Shown here piece by piece: positions 20,474 to 30,776 of a stretch of DNA of 64,000 nucleotides; within the stretch, counting starts at the first letter, position 1; each line of letters starts with the position of its first letter. The position numbers and the translations under genes are program-made. Below the pieces are notes generated by a model. That model saw nothing but the letters and a program-made list of their open reading frames with translations. It did no database searches and was not told the DNA's origin. This DNA comes from Tenebrio molitor (Eukaryota; Arthropoda; Insecta; Coleoptera; Tenebrionidae), in assembly GCF_963966145.1 (NCBI RefSeq), contig NC_091053.1:11284001-11348000 (forward strand). Reading direction: 5' to 3'.

Positions 20474-23400
20474 TTATTCCCGGCTGGGACATAGGGAAGA
20501 AACAAATTTTCTCCATTCGTTTCTGTCTCTCGCAATATACCCCATCTCTGCCACAGATTTATTGGTCTCCCTCAGCGTGGATCTCTTCCAAGTTTCTTTT
20601 GGTCGTCCGATCTTCCTTCTCCCTATTGGGTTCCAGTAGAGTGCTCTTTTACATATCTCTTTGTCGTCTTTTCTTAACGTGTGCCCCATCCATCCCAATT
20701 TCCTTTTCCTAATTTCGTGTGCTATTTCTACTTGTCCGGTCTTCATCCATAATTCTTCATTGGTTATAGTGCGGGGCCACCAAATTTTCAATACAGTTCT
20801 TAAGCATCTGTTTATGAATACTTGGAGTTTATGTCTTATGCCTTCTGTCACTGTCCAGGACTCACATCCATATAATAGAACAGGTTTCACCATTGACGAG
20901 AAAATTTTGAGCTTTGTTTCTGTAGTAGTACTGCTGGATCGCCAAATTTTGCTTAGTCTTACAAATACACTACGTGCTTTTGAAACACGTGAAGTTACAT
21001 CCTTCAGGACTCCTTCCTCCCCTGATATTATACTTCCAAGATATGTGAAATCCTCCACCTCTTCTATGATTTCAGAGCCTACTTCTATACTTGTTGCTGC
21101 CTTTGTGTTCAAGCGCATGATCTTCGTCTTGATTTTATTAATTTTTAGACCCGCTTTTTCAGACGTTCTACTTAGGTGATCAATTTTTTCTTGTAGTTGT
21201 TTCCCATTCTGGGAGAGTAGGCATATGTCGTCGGCAAAATCGAGATCTTCTAGGTTCTCCTCAAAGGTCCACATTAATCCCCTTTTCTTATCTTGGACTG
21301 TTGTTTTTAGGACTTCGTCAATAACCACTAAAAACAAAAGTGGCGAAAGGATGCAGCCCTGGCGGACCCCTGTACTGGTCTCGAACTCTTCGGATAGTGT
21401 ACCCTCATGCAATATCCTACATTTGTAGCCATTATATCCCTCTTTAATAAGATTGACAAACTTCTGGGGAAGGCCTTTATTCGTAAGTGCTGCCCACATA
21501 CATTTTCGGTCTATGGAATCGAAGGCCCTTTCATAGTCTACAAAGAGAAGGTATAGGGGAGATTGATACTCCATCGATTGTTCTACTATTATCCTCAACG
21601 AAACAATCATATCTCTACATGCTTTTCCCGACCTGAAACCACTCTGTTCTTTCCGTAATTCTTTATCTAATAATTTTACTATTCTATTTAATATTATCTT
21701 GTTGAAGGTCTTGCTAACAATGCTGAGTAGTGTTATACCTCTCCAACTGCTGCAGAGTTTTAAATCACCTTTCTTTGGTAGTTTTACAACCACTCCGGTC
21801 TTCCATTCGTCAGGGAATACTTCCTCTATCCATACTCTTCTAAACAGTGGTAACAACATTTTTGCAGTGGTGTCTGTGTCGACTTTAAGCATTTCACTTC
21901 TGATTTGGTCAATCCCTGGTGCCTTTCCATTCTTACAGCTTTGTATTGCTTCCTTTAATTCCTCAATAGTTGGTGGTTCTGTATTTATTTGCAGCTCTGG
22001 TTGTTTCGCTGTTGTTAGAGCGTCTCTATTAGTTCTCGCCATGTTCAAAGTTTCTTTAAAATATTCTGTCCACCTTTGTAATTGTTCTTCGGTTGTAGTT
22101 AAAACTTTACCATTTTTATCCTTAATTAATTTTTGTGATCTTTTGGTTCCACTTATTCTTCGGACATTATTAAATAGTGTTCTTGTGTCTCCCCTCTCAG
22201 CTGCCTTTTGTGCTTCTTGTGCTATGCTCTCCATGTGTGCTCTCTTGTCTCTTTTTATCTTCTTTTTAATATCAGCTGCCACTTTTGAATATTCTTTTTG
22301 TATCTGGTCGTAGTTCTCTCTCGTTTTTGCTGATAGTCCTCTTTTCTTTAATTCTCTTCTCTCTTTAATTTTATTCCAAGTGTCTTGGCTCATCCATTCT
22401 CTTTTCTTGCTTGATTTATACCCGAGTACTTGCTTGCTAGTTTCCAAGAATGCGTCCTTGCAATGCTGCCAAACATCTTGTATTCCTTTGTTGTCATAGT
22501 CTATGGATGCCTCTTTCTCCCTCAACATGTCTATAAATCTCTCTTTGAACTTCTCTTTGTTTAATTTTTGTATATCAAAAATCTTCGTCACTCTAGGTTT
22601 ATATTTCTTCTTCATGACTTGTAGCTCAGCTCTAATTTTTGCAACTACTAAGTAGTGATCTGTTTCAATATCAGCACCCCTTTTATTACGTGTATCAAGT
22701 AGGTTATTACACCAAGCTTCACTTATGCATATGTGATCAATTTGGTTTTGGACTTTCTTATCGGGAGATACCCAAGTTATTTTATGACAGTTTTTATGTT
22801 TAAATAGTGTTCCTCCAATCTTGAGCTGATGCAGTCCACAGAGCTCCACCATCATTTCACCATTCTCATTTTTTTCTCCTATACCATTTTTGCCCATTAT
22901 ATCTTCTAGTCCATTGTTGTCTGTACCAACTTTAGCATTGAAGTCACCCATCAGCAGGACGATATCTTCTTTAGGAATAGATCCCATTGTGCGATTCAGT
23001 GTGCTATAAAAGACCTCTTTATCTTCAATATCGGCAACATTTGTAGGGGCATAACACTGTACAACTGTAAAATTGTTATTTTTCATATTTATCCTCGCTG
23101 TGATAATTCTATCATTAACTGGTTCCCAAGATATCAGTGAGTCTCGAACTTTGTTATTCAGAATTATTGCAACTCCATTCATATGTTCCCCAGTTGTCTC
23201 GTCTTGGCCTGAATATATTATCTTGTATCTGTCCACTGAAATTTCACCCACACCTTTCCATCTTGCCTCGCTTATTCCCATTATTTCCACCCCATAGTTT
23301 TCCATCTCATGTAGAGCTTGCCTGAGTTTTCCAGCCTGGTACAGGGTTCTTACGTTCCACGTTGCTACTAGAATTACCTTATGCTTCCTGTGTTTTAGCT

Positions 23401-23632
23401 TTGTTTCGGTTTCATTGATTTGCTGGTTTAAGGTGAGGAGGTAATCACTCTTCTGCACCCGAGAGTCTTCCTGACCTGTATCTATTAAGTTTTCTTCCGT
23501 ATGTGTGTCTTCAGTTTTTCTTGTTACTTTTCCTTTTCTATACCTTTTACGTAGCCGGGTCGTTATCATATCGAATCCATCTGGGAGTTCTCTTAGTTTT
23601 TTGAAACGAGTTTGTGGTTCTTTTTGTCCCAT
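20474..23632 (-). CDS. RTE-like ORF2: endonuclease-reverse transcriptase, intact
   Basis: A 1052-codon frame without stops. After a basic N-terminus comes an apurinic-type endonuclease, starting LVATWNVRTLYQAGKLRQAL (about residues 87-330). It has SEARWKGVG, LLMGDFNAKVG, QIDHICIS and the closing TDHYLVVAKI, so all key acidic/His boxes are present. A reverse transcriptase (about residues 560-830) has WRGITLLSIVSKTFNKIILN, FVDYERAFDSID, GVRQGCILSPLLF and the catalytic LDFADDICLLS box. The C-terminus, ending RNEWRKFVSSLCPSRE, is typical of full-length family members. Its start overlaps the end of ORF1. It nicks target DNA and primes cDNA synthesis. With the perfect target duplication it is the most recent insertion visible here. 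Confidence 0.95.
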   Translation of the reverse strand: MGQKEPQTRFKKLRELPDGFDMITTRLRKRYRKGKVTRKTEDTHTEENLIDTGQEDSRVQKSDYLLTLNQQINETETKLKHRKHKVILVATWNVRTLYQAGKLRQALHEMENYGVEIMGISEARWKGVGEISVDRYKIIYSGQDETTGEHMNGVAIILNNKVRDSLISWEPVNDRIITARINMKNNNFTVVQCYAPTNVADIEDKEVFYSTLNRTMGSIPKEDIVLLMGDFNAKVGTDNNGLEDIMGKNGIGEKNENGEMMVELCGLHQLKIGGTLFKHKNCHKITWVSPDKKVQNQIDHICISEAWCNNLLDTRNKRGADIETDHYLVVAKIRAELQVMKKKYKPRVTKIFDIQKLNKEKFKERFIDMLREKEASIDYDNKGIQDVWQHCKDAFLETSKQVLGYKSSKKREWMSQDTWNKIKERRELKKRGLSAKTRENYDQIQKEYSKVAADIKKKIKRDKRAHMESIAQEAQKAAERGDTRTLFNNVRRISGTKRSQKLIKDKNGKVLTTTEEQLQRWTEYFKETLNMARTNRDALTTAKQPELQINTEPPTIEELKEAIQSCKNGKAPGIDQIRSEMLKVDTDTTAKMLLPLFRRVWIEEVFPDEWKTGVVVKLPKKGDLKLCSSWRGITLLSIVSKTFNKIILNRIVKLLDKELRKEQSGFRSGKACRDMIVSLRIIVEQSMEYQSPLYLLFVDYERAFDSIDRKCMWAALTNKGLPQKFVNLIKEGYNGYKCRILHEGTLSEEFETSTGVRQGCILSPLLFLVVIDEVLKTTVQDKKRGLMWTFEENLEDLDFADDICLLSQNGKQLQEKIDHLSRTSEKAGLKINKIKTKIMRLNTKAATSIEVGSEIIEEVEDFTYLGSIISGEEGVLKDVTSRVSKARSVFVRLSKIWRSSSTTTETKLKIFSSMVKPVLLYGCESWTVTEGIRHKLQVFINRCLRTVLKIWWPRTITNEELWMKTGQVEIAHEIRKRKLGWMGHTLRKDDKEICKRALYWNPIGRRKIGRPKETWKRSTLRETNKSVAEMGYIARDRNEWRKFVSSLCPSRE

Positions 23633-24424
23633 TCCATAATCTGTCCATTTATTTCAGCCTTTTGGTATCTCACTTTGGCTGCAGCGCCCTTTTTCCGTTC
23701 TTCTCGGGCTATATCCCTGATTTTCTTTTGTATTGCCATCTCCTCTCTAGTCAGCTCCGATTCAATGTACATGTCTTTTCCTTTCAGTACTTACCTTTTT
23801 TGTTTTTAGTATTTGGATTTTACTTTCCCAGTCTGTGAGTTCTACTACATATTTTTTGACCCCAATTCTGTAGGCCTTGTTCACGCCAGCTTTTACATTT
23901 AGTTCTTCATTTAGTATGCGAGCAACAGCCTCTTTTAATTGCTTACTTTCTTTCGTGTTTATTTCTATTCCAGTGACTATTATGTTATTGCGGATCCTAG
24001 TCTTCTCCATCATTTCAATTTTATCTTCGGTTTCTGCTAATTTTTTATTCATTTCATTTTTTTCTCTGGTCCATTCTCTTTCCACTTTACAAATCTTCCC
24101 ATTTAAATCTTCTACCTTTTTCCTATTTTGTCTCGCTTCCGTTTTCAAAATATTTATATCATCTTTTATTTCCTGGATGTCCTCTTTAATCTCCCTTTTG
24201 AATTTGGTCATCTCCTCCTTAAAGTCTTGACTCAGTTGTTGAATCATCGTTTTGATTTCTTCCATCTTCGTGTTCTGTTGTTGTCTGTTTATCTCTGTTT
24301 TAGTCGGCGTACGATCTATTACTTTACTCCTTTGGAATACTCGTTCTTCGTTTGTTGGCGAGTCGTGTTCCGGCTTGTCTCTTTTATTTCCTTTCTTCTT
24401 CCTTTCTTGTTCCGTAACGTCCAT
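23596..24424 (-). pseudogene. RTE-like ORF1 (coiled-coil RNA-binding protein), one frameshift
   Basis: Starts MDVTEQERKKKGNKRDKPEH. A Lys/Glu-rich coiled coil follows (EEMTKFKREIKEDIQEIKDD, roughly residues 60-150), then a small RRM-like fold (RNNIIVTGIEI to NKAYRIG to YVVELTDWE). This resembles L1-type ORF1 proteins that package the RNA. Around 23795 the frame ends early at KVSTERKRHVH. The neighbouring frame continues with KDMYIESELTREEMAIQKKI and ends at about 23598, overlapping the ORF2 start, which suggests one small indel. Without it the protein would be about 275 residues. Confidence 0.8.
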
Positions 24425-24731
24425 GTGTGATAATACAGTATTTTGGGTTGTCTATCTACGTGGCGCGAGATAGCAGCACAGCGAATCGACTTCTCGGACT
24501 TTGCACTATCAGCTAACCTTAATAATATTTCGACAAATGTTGATTTATATCTGTCACTCTATATAGGCACCAAAATTTCTGTATTTTATACCTAACTTCC
24601 TTCCTGGATTGTCTCCAGTCTTTTTTTTGGATTGATATTCACTTATTTTCTGTTTAATCGTGCAATTTCGATATTCACTTCTTATCATAACACAGGCCAG
24701 GGCCGGACTCGTGTCAATACCTTACACTTTT

Positions 24732-25076
24732 TCACCTGATAACCAACTGACTTTTTTTCAAAAAAGGTACCAATTTCAGAAACTTCGTAACACCAATGCC
24801 ATCCCGTATGTTCAGCGTGAGCTTCAACATTGAATATGTACTCCATAAAGTTGAACTTTTCACAGTTTTTGATTTTTCCATTAAATAAGCCAAAACAACA
24901 TTCTCCGACACCGTTTTCACATTATTTTTATTACACCGCTCTTTAAAGTCATTGTAACACTTATCGTACTGCCGTTTGGACTTTTCTGGTATTAAATTGG
25001 ACACTGCACAATCTGGGGAAGTAGACGGAACAAAAACGTTGTAATTTTTTTGCGACATTTTTCCAATTTTTCTCAA
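24732..25076 (-). pseudogene. Crypton-like recombinase N-terminal exon (copy 1)
   Basis: Encodes KSKRQYDKCYNDFKERCNKN and SSTLWSTYSMLKLTLNIRDG, the helical SAM-like core-binding domain of eukaryotic tyrosine recombinases. It matches SVSLYEKEYNIFCAWRKSRN and ASTLWSCYSKLKSTLLI in the near-intact gene at 33547-33839. No catalytic exons follow in frame. Confidence 0.8.
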
Positions 25077-25524
25077 AATGAATTGTTTTATTTATGTCGT
25101 TTCCATAGCGACATGGCGACATGTAGGCCGACTTTATTTTTATTGACAGTGAAGGAAATTTTACTTGTTCATTTTATAATTACAAATTTTCGGGTTGCAC
25201 ACAAAATGTTGTGTACACCTCGGCTACGAAATCCTTTGACGACCTCGAGATTGTCTTGTCTCGGCCGCAAAGCGGCCTTGACGACAATTTTTCTCTCGGT
25301 TCGTCAAAGTAGGATTTCACAGCCTTGCTATACAAATAACTATTGTAGTGTCTGACAGCTGCTGTTTTTCGTTTCGTTTCAATTATATGGGTAGGTCCTA
25401 ATGTTCAGATTTGAATTTTAGATGTAAGCATTAAATACTTATTTATCGCAGGATGGAAGATTGTTATGACTTTATTTACGAAGAAGAAGTTCCAAATACA
25501 TATACGTCAATAACGTATTTTGTA

Positions 25525-25678
25525 TACAGGCTATTTCACGAGTGATAATGAGCCTAACGGAATAAAAAATGCACCCCACAATATATTTTCAAAAAAAGCC
25601 GGACATTTTAATTTCAGTAGCCAGCTTTTTTCGGAAATGTAGTGTGGGTCTCATTTTTATTCCGTGAAATACCCTGTA
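25525..25678. repeat. MITE, relative of 3954-4124
   Basis: Ends related to those at 3954-4124 (TGATAATGAGCC, ACGGAATAAAAAATGCA and inverted ATTTTTATTCCGT), with a GCCGGACAT core. The right arm has lost part of the repeat. Confidence 0.75.
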
Positions 25679-25679
25679 T

Positions 25680-25990
25680 TGCATATTGGTTCACAGTTTT
25701 TTCAATTGCTGGGCCGTGCGTACTGTAGTACTCTCAAGGTTGTACAATGCCTAAAAATATTACGTTTCACAAACGCAAGATGGCTCTGAACTGGTACACT
25801 CTGATAGTTGGCGTATAGGCAACACACCAACCTTCTAGCCTTCCCTTTACAGACTTTACAGAAATAAGGAGGGTTGGTGTTCAAGCACAATTATTGTTAT
25901 CTCTATTGACCGGTAGGTGGATTCAAACTGGACCGCTTCCCTCAACCACCTCCTGTCTACCCCATGACCCGAAGCTTTGGGTACCTAACC
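25680..25990. other. Unassigned, possible coding relic
   Basis: The minus strand shows a short frame with Cys pairs (PYFCKVCKGKARRLVCC) and a Gly/Glu-rich adjoining stretch in another frame. I cannot place it in a family. Confidence 0.3.
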
Positions 25991-25994
25991 TATA

Positions 25995-27009
25995 CAGGTG
26001 GTCCAACACTTACCATTTTTGCGATTACACGTTTAATAATTGTCCAAAAATTCTGAAACTCGGTAAGCACAATCTACAATGAATATTGTATGATTGAGCA
26101 TGATCAATTTTTTTCAATTAAATTTTTGTGATGGAGCTAACTTTATAACGATTTAATATCAAATTGGTCCAAATATTGAAAGCTTTTTTTTGCTCTACTA
26201 GTTACAGAACTCCTCACATTTTTGATTGATCCACTTCCGACTTTGAATTATAATTAGGTAATAGTGAAAATTGCGATCAAATATCAAGTTAAAGAAAGCT
26301 GGAATCCAAGACCGTTTATGGTAGACCTGAATAGGACAGCTCGTAATGTGATGGCCCCCCAATAAATCTTTTTGACGCAGGGCTGTCGGCTCCCCCGAAA
26401 CCATTTTTCAGGTCAGTAGGTACTGGTGAAATTCCAGTTTATTATAGAAACGATTCACAGCAAGTGAAGGATTTTTCTTTAAATGAAAAATAGATATTTT
26501 AGAAAACTGAATATTGAATAATTTCAACTTCATTACGTAATTTATTTGAAAATTTCTTCAGAACGTTTGCCGAAATTGCTAGGCGTAAAATAGTCGAGTT
26601 CGGCCCTGACAGGGTAAGTACCTGCAGTTTGGCGATGGGCTATTGTAAATCTTACTTCTGGTTTGGTTTGTGATTAGGCACTTAGTGTAACTGCGTCATA
26701 AATTCCTGTCAGTTGTGCGGCACATTCTTTAATTGCAAATAAATCGGCAATGTGATGCGTTTTAATTTTTTTTATTTTCAGATTTCTGTTTTCTGTATTA
26801 GTTTGAACCTATTTAGATTAATTTTTTTTTTTTGAATTTTGATTAATTTCACTTTATCGCCTCTTGACGTGAAACCCAATTGATAATAAATAAAATAATG
26901 GGACAGGCTTATAGCTCCATAATGTGTGTCTCTTCTTAGCCAAGCGTAAAATTTTTTCGATAATTAGAAACCGCGTAATCGCCAAAATGGTAAGTGTTGG
27001 ACCACCCTG
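25995..27009. mobile_element. 1-kb non-autonomous TIR element
   Basis: CAGGTGGTCCAACACTTACC at the left and its inverse at the right form ~38-bp TIRs (continuing ATTTTTGCGATTAC), flanked by TA. No transposase is seen inside. TA flanks and CAGG ends suggest the mariner/Tc1 superfamily. Confidence 0.85.
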
Positions 27010-27960
27010 TACATGGAAACTGGAAATATATTATAATTTATTACATACTATTAAGATGATAAATTAAACAGAAAATAGAAAATATCTTTTAAACAATGGC
27101 CAGCCTTATTGTTCTCAAGTGTCACTTTATTTGACCAAAAATATTTGACGTGTCATTTTTTCATTTCTTTTTCATTCTCTAGATAATGCATATGTACCCT
27201 TTTCCTACTATTTCATCTGAATCGAATAACAGGAAAAAAGTGTTTCTCCACGACTATTAAAGAATGAATGCATTCTTGGATATTCAACGAAAGAATGATA
27301 TCAATTACACATCCGGTGAGAGAAAATGCTAAAACTCACGGCTGTCGGCATGATAAAACCAGTTCTTTATGTTATTTTTTAGGATTTGCACCCTTGTTTT
27401 AATTAAAAAAAAAAAAAAATTTCAAATTCTAGGAAATTTTGTATTAATTGGTTATTCGAGGTAACGGATGCAACTACATCTGCAACATATCTTAAAAAGT
27501 AGAGTTTGAACATTAATATTGCAAGTTTTTTGGTGTAAATGACAATAATACACTGAAATATTTATAAAAATTTTCTTAGAGATCTATTAAGCTACGAGTG
27601 CTTTAAAAGATAGCCATAAACGACTCCAAATTGAATACAATAATAGACCTACGAGTATTAGAGACGCAGATTCTAAAAATGTTTTTTAACAACAATCAAT
27701 TGTTTTTTTAAACAATGTTTGTGTTTTTTTTTTGGTCAATAAACAATATGTACCTAGTTGTTTTCATCAATTTCGTCTTTATGTTGAAAAATTAAGTTAT
27801 TAAGTATCTATTACTGAACCCATTTTAATATGTAATACATACAATATATAAAATATATAATCAAAAATCGTTTTAATATATTAAAAGATCAATATTTTAA
27901 CAACTCAGTGGATTCGTTTGCCTTTGTGCATATAATTGGACATCCTTCTTCGATTTCGGA
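27010..27960. other. No gene; one dispersed repeat
   Basis: No coding signature. Positions 27225-27350 recur inverted at 60855-60975 (shared AAAGAATGAATGCATTCTTG and GAAAGAATGATATCAATT). Confidence 0.6.
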
Positions 27961-27984
27961 AGTATTAGTGACATGTATTTTTTA

Positions 27985-28260
27985 TATTCTCCGAAGGATC
28001 GGTTTTCTGTGCAAAAATCGTTTTAAAGCTCCCGTCGGCACCCGCTCGAGAGGTACCTGAATTAGAGTTTTCCTGTGCGAATGGTAATGAAACCACATAT
28101 TTACCCGTCTTTGATCGTTTATGACGGTCAACAAATATTCGCTCACAGAGAGCGTCATCTTGAGTTATTACTGACTGTTTCCTTTTCAAAAGAGTCCAAT
28201 TCCCAAAATTTGTTGACCATCTGTTCAAGGGCGGGTTCTACAAAGTGACATGAACCGTTT
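27985..28260 (-). pseudogene. BEL/Pao-like retrotransposon pol fragment
   Basis: Minus-strand translation gives EQMVNKFWELDSFEKETV in one frame, and after a frameshift DDALCERIFVDRHKRSKTGK then YVVSLPFAQE. A KFWE block, then CE-x-x-F, then a GRYVVxLPF-like block is the start of the protease-RT linker in BEL/Pao polyproteins. Nothing more of pol and no LTRs are seen, so this is a short relic. Confidence 0.65.
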
Positions 28261-28264
28261 TTTT

Positions 28265-29420
28265 TGTTAAATGCAAGAGGACTGGTTTTTTGGAGAGCAT
28301 CATTGTTATTAATTGTTGAGGTGACGGCCTCTTGGACTAACCTTATCTCGTATGATTTGAAAACACACGTGTTATATAAATAACCATAAAATTGTCTGAT
28401 TCTGGTATCCTATAATAATTGTTCTATACAAACAAAAAGGATAGGTGTAACCTAACACAGAATACGAAAAAGTTGGATAATAGTAACATTTATTTAAATT
28501 ATAAAGATCACAGATTAAAATATGTGCCTGCATAACAATAATAAAAGTAAAATAATATTGTTATAATGTAATTTATGGCTATCAGACTTTCACCATCCCT
28601 GTCCCTTTTGCAGGTAGTCTTAGCTAAAATATAAGTCGGGACCAGGGGTAGTGAATGGTCTATTTATTCGACCGGCGCAGCGGCAGAAATAAACAAACGA
28701 CGTAGGCGTTTGCGTCTTGGCCTGACGACGGGGTCACCGGAACGCGAACCCTAGGGTGAGGGTGACAAAGACACTTTCCTGCTCGACACCTTGCTATAAT
28801 TTCAACAAAAATTTATGAAAAAACTACCGGTCGGTGCGATACACCTGGTCCTCTTGAAACTGTAGCCGGCCCTGGGATGGGATCTGAAACATACTCAAAA
28901 ATAATTTGTTAATTTTTGTTTTGGTTCACTACGTGTCCGCGGAGCTCTGAAACAAAAAACATCGGAAATAGTCCTATTGGAGGAGCAGAAATATCTGATT
29001 CGGATTTATTTAGATAGATGCAGTGGCGGCTCGTGGCCAAATTGGATCAATCCGGATTGTCAGGATTGTACCCAATACTTTTTTATTGCTGTCTATATCC
29101 ATGTTGGTTTTTTTTTTAACTTCAATAGATTTCCACATTACCTAATGAGGTACTACTGGCAATGCGTTGACCTATAAGGGGGGTCTCGCCAATAGCCATA
29201 CTCCCTAATAATAAAAAAAACCTCTTTGGTTTGTACGCATTTAAACAAACAATAAAAAATCCAACATGAATATATACTTAAAAAAAACAACGGAAATATC
29301 TATCAAATATGGAACTAAACCTGTGGCTTGTCGAATAGTGGGTAACGGGTACTAGACGCTCGCCTCGTAGCAATCTTTTTTATACCAATTTGCGTTCGCT
29401 TAGGTGATCATGAAAAAATT
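28265..29420. other. No gene seen
   Basis: AT-rich apart from a GC-richer patch at 28640-28790. CAGTGGCGGCTCGTGG at 29019 resembles a hAT terminus, but no matching inverted end was found in the window. Confidence 0.4.
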
Positions 29421-29424
29421 TTTT

Positions 29425-29505
29425 TATTCCATCCTAAACGATAAAATGGTATTTTATCTACTGTTTTCTTCATGGTAAAATGAAGTTTTATCGTCTAGAA
29501 AAATA
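29425..29505. repeat. Small foldback
   Basis: ACGATAAAATGGTATTTTAT is followed by an inverted ATGAAGTTTTATCGTC. A similar foldback with GACGATAAAATT ends is at 34105-34205. Confidence 0.5.
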
Positions 29506-30776
29506 AAATAATTTAACATAAAATAACATTTTTAATTTACAATGCGAAAATTTCCGATAATAATGCGGAATCTGGAAAAGTGCCCCGAATGCTTGCAGCG
29601 TTTCCACGTTGAATGGCAAGGGAAATCCTCTCAAAAAGGAATTTCTTAGATTTTGAATCCCCTGATTCCGCGATAAGTCGGTCTCCGATGACATTAATGA
29701 AATCTATTGTTTCTTTGCACCAAGGGCCTAAGGTTTCAAAGGCTAAACCTTTAAATATGTAGTTTGACGAAATAATTGAACGATATTTGTTATGTTTGCG
29801 TTTGCAAGCCATTTCAGCGGCAAAACCTGAGACTTCAGATGTTTTCAATACGTAACTGTCTGCAAGTGTATCTACGACAGTAACGTCCCAAACCAAAGGT
29901 TGACCTTTATTCCACGGTACTAAAGTCATCCCATCAGGGCGTTTTCCGTCATCACGAGATAGTCCGTTTGGTTCTAAAGTTGAATTAACATGAATAGAAG
30001 TCAAAGACCGGTTGATAATAGAATTAATTTCAGTGTGTCTTGAAAATCTACCACTGCTTTTGGAACAACTTAGACCGTGAATACCAATTTCATCAACTTT
30101 CGCATTGCATTTGCAAATATGAGGTGTACAAAGATTACAACCCAATCTTAAACCAATACAAACTTGGAAGGAAGTGTTATCTAAAAGAGTACCAATATTA
30201 GGAGAAGGTATTGCATGTAACCAAGATCCTGATTCTCTGCATTGCAAAGCCTTAAAACGAGCCAAGTCCCTAGATGAATTAAAGATTAAGTCATTGTCAA
30301 TTATTCTTTTGATATTGATATTATCCCAATTCTTCTGAAATTGTGGAATTGTTGGTCTTTCGTTCTCATTTTCTACATCCCAGACTGCTAAAGCTTCATC
30401 ATAATGGTGAATAATAAGCTCATTATCCTTTGAATTTAGTAATTGAGAAACAAGCTTTTTAACACCATGAACTGAAGATAGGAAAGCAGGGAGGCAAATA
30501 TCGGAAATGCGGCGAATTCCCAGTCCACCAAATCTAATCGGTAAAGTGGACTGACACCATTGTAAATCAGTTAAACGTAAATTAAGTATTTTTTCTAAAG
30601 AAGACTTTAAAGAAGAATCAATGGAATTAACGTAATTAGAAAATTTCCAAAAAGGAGTTGTTCTTAATAAAAAATTAAATTTTGGTATGAAAAGACAGTT
30701 CTTGATTAAGGTATAAGCCACGTGTCTGCTAAGAAATTCAGCTTTATTTAAAAGATTTTCAACTGTAATAATAGTT

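Larger units (their letters stand above)
20449..24707 (-). mobile_element. RTE-like non-LTR retrotransposon, near full length
   Basis: A 4.26-kb insertion inside Crypton unit copy 1, flanked by the 12-bp duplication CTCGTGTCAATA. It has an overlapping ORF1/ORF2 pair on the minus strand and a short 3' end that finishes in an (AT)-rich microsatellite (20449-20466). Comparison with unit copy 2 gives exact borders. The clade is inferred from ORF2 (RTE/RTE-X type). Confidence 0.9.
19472..25344 (-). mobile_element. Crypton-derived unit, copy 1 (split by RTE-like insertion)
   Basis: Segments 19472-20448 and 24720-25344 together make a 1.6-kb unit colinear with 30777-32379 and inverted relative to 46130-47722. 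Its ends are AATAGTTATTTGTATAGCAA (upstream on the minus strand) and GTACGGTTGCACACAAA. There are no terminal inverted repeats. It contains a SAM-like N-terminal exon of a tyrosine recombinase (25076-24732) and box-1 fragments (20386-20138 and about 19740-19600). The retrotransposon at 20449-24707 split it. Confidence 0.85.

Noticed and set aside
20440..24473. Several plus-strand open frames of 60-204 codons
   Set aside because: They are antisense readings of the RTE-like ORF1 and ORF2, rich in Ser/Phe/Leu, with no motif of their own.
29019..29034. CAGTGGCGGCTCGTGG as a hAT end
   Set aside because: No inverted partner or 8-bp duplication in the window, so it was not called as an element.
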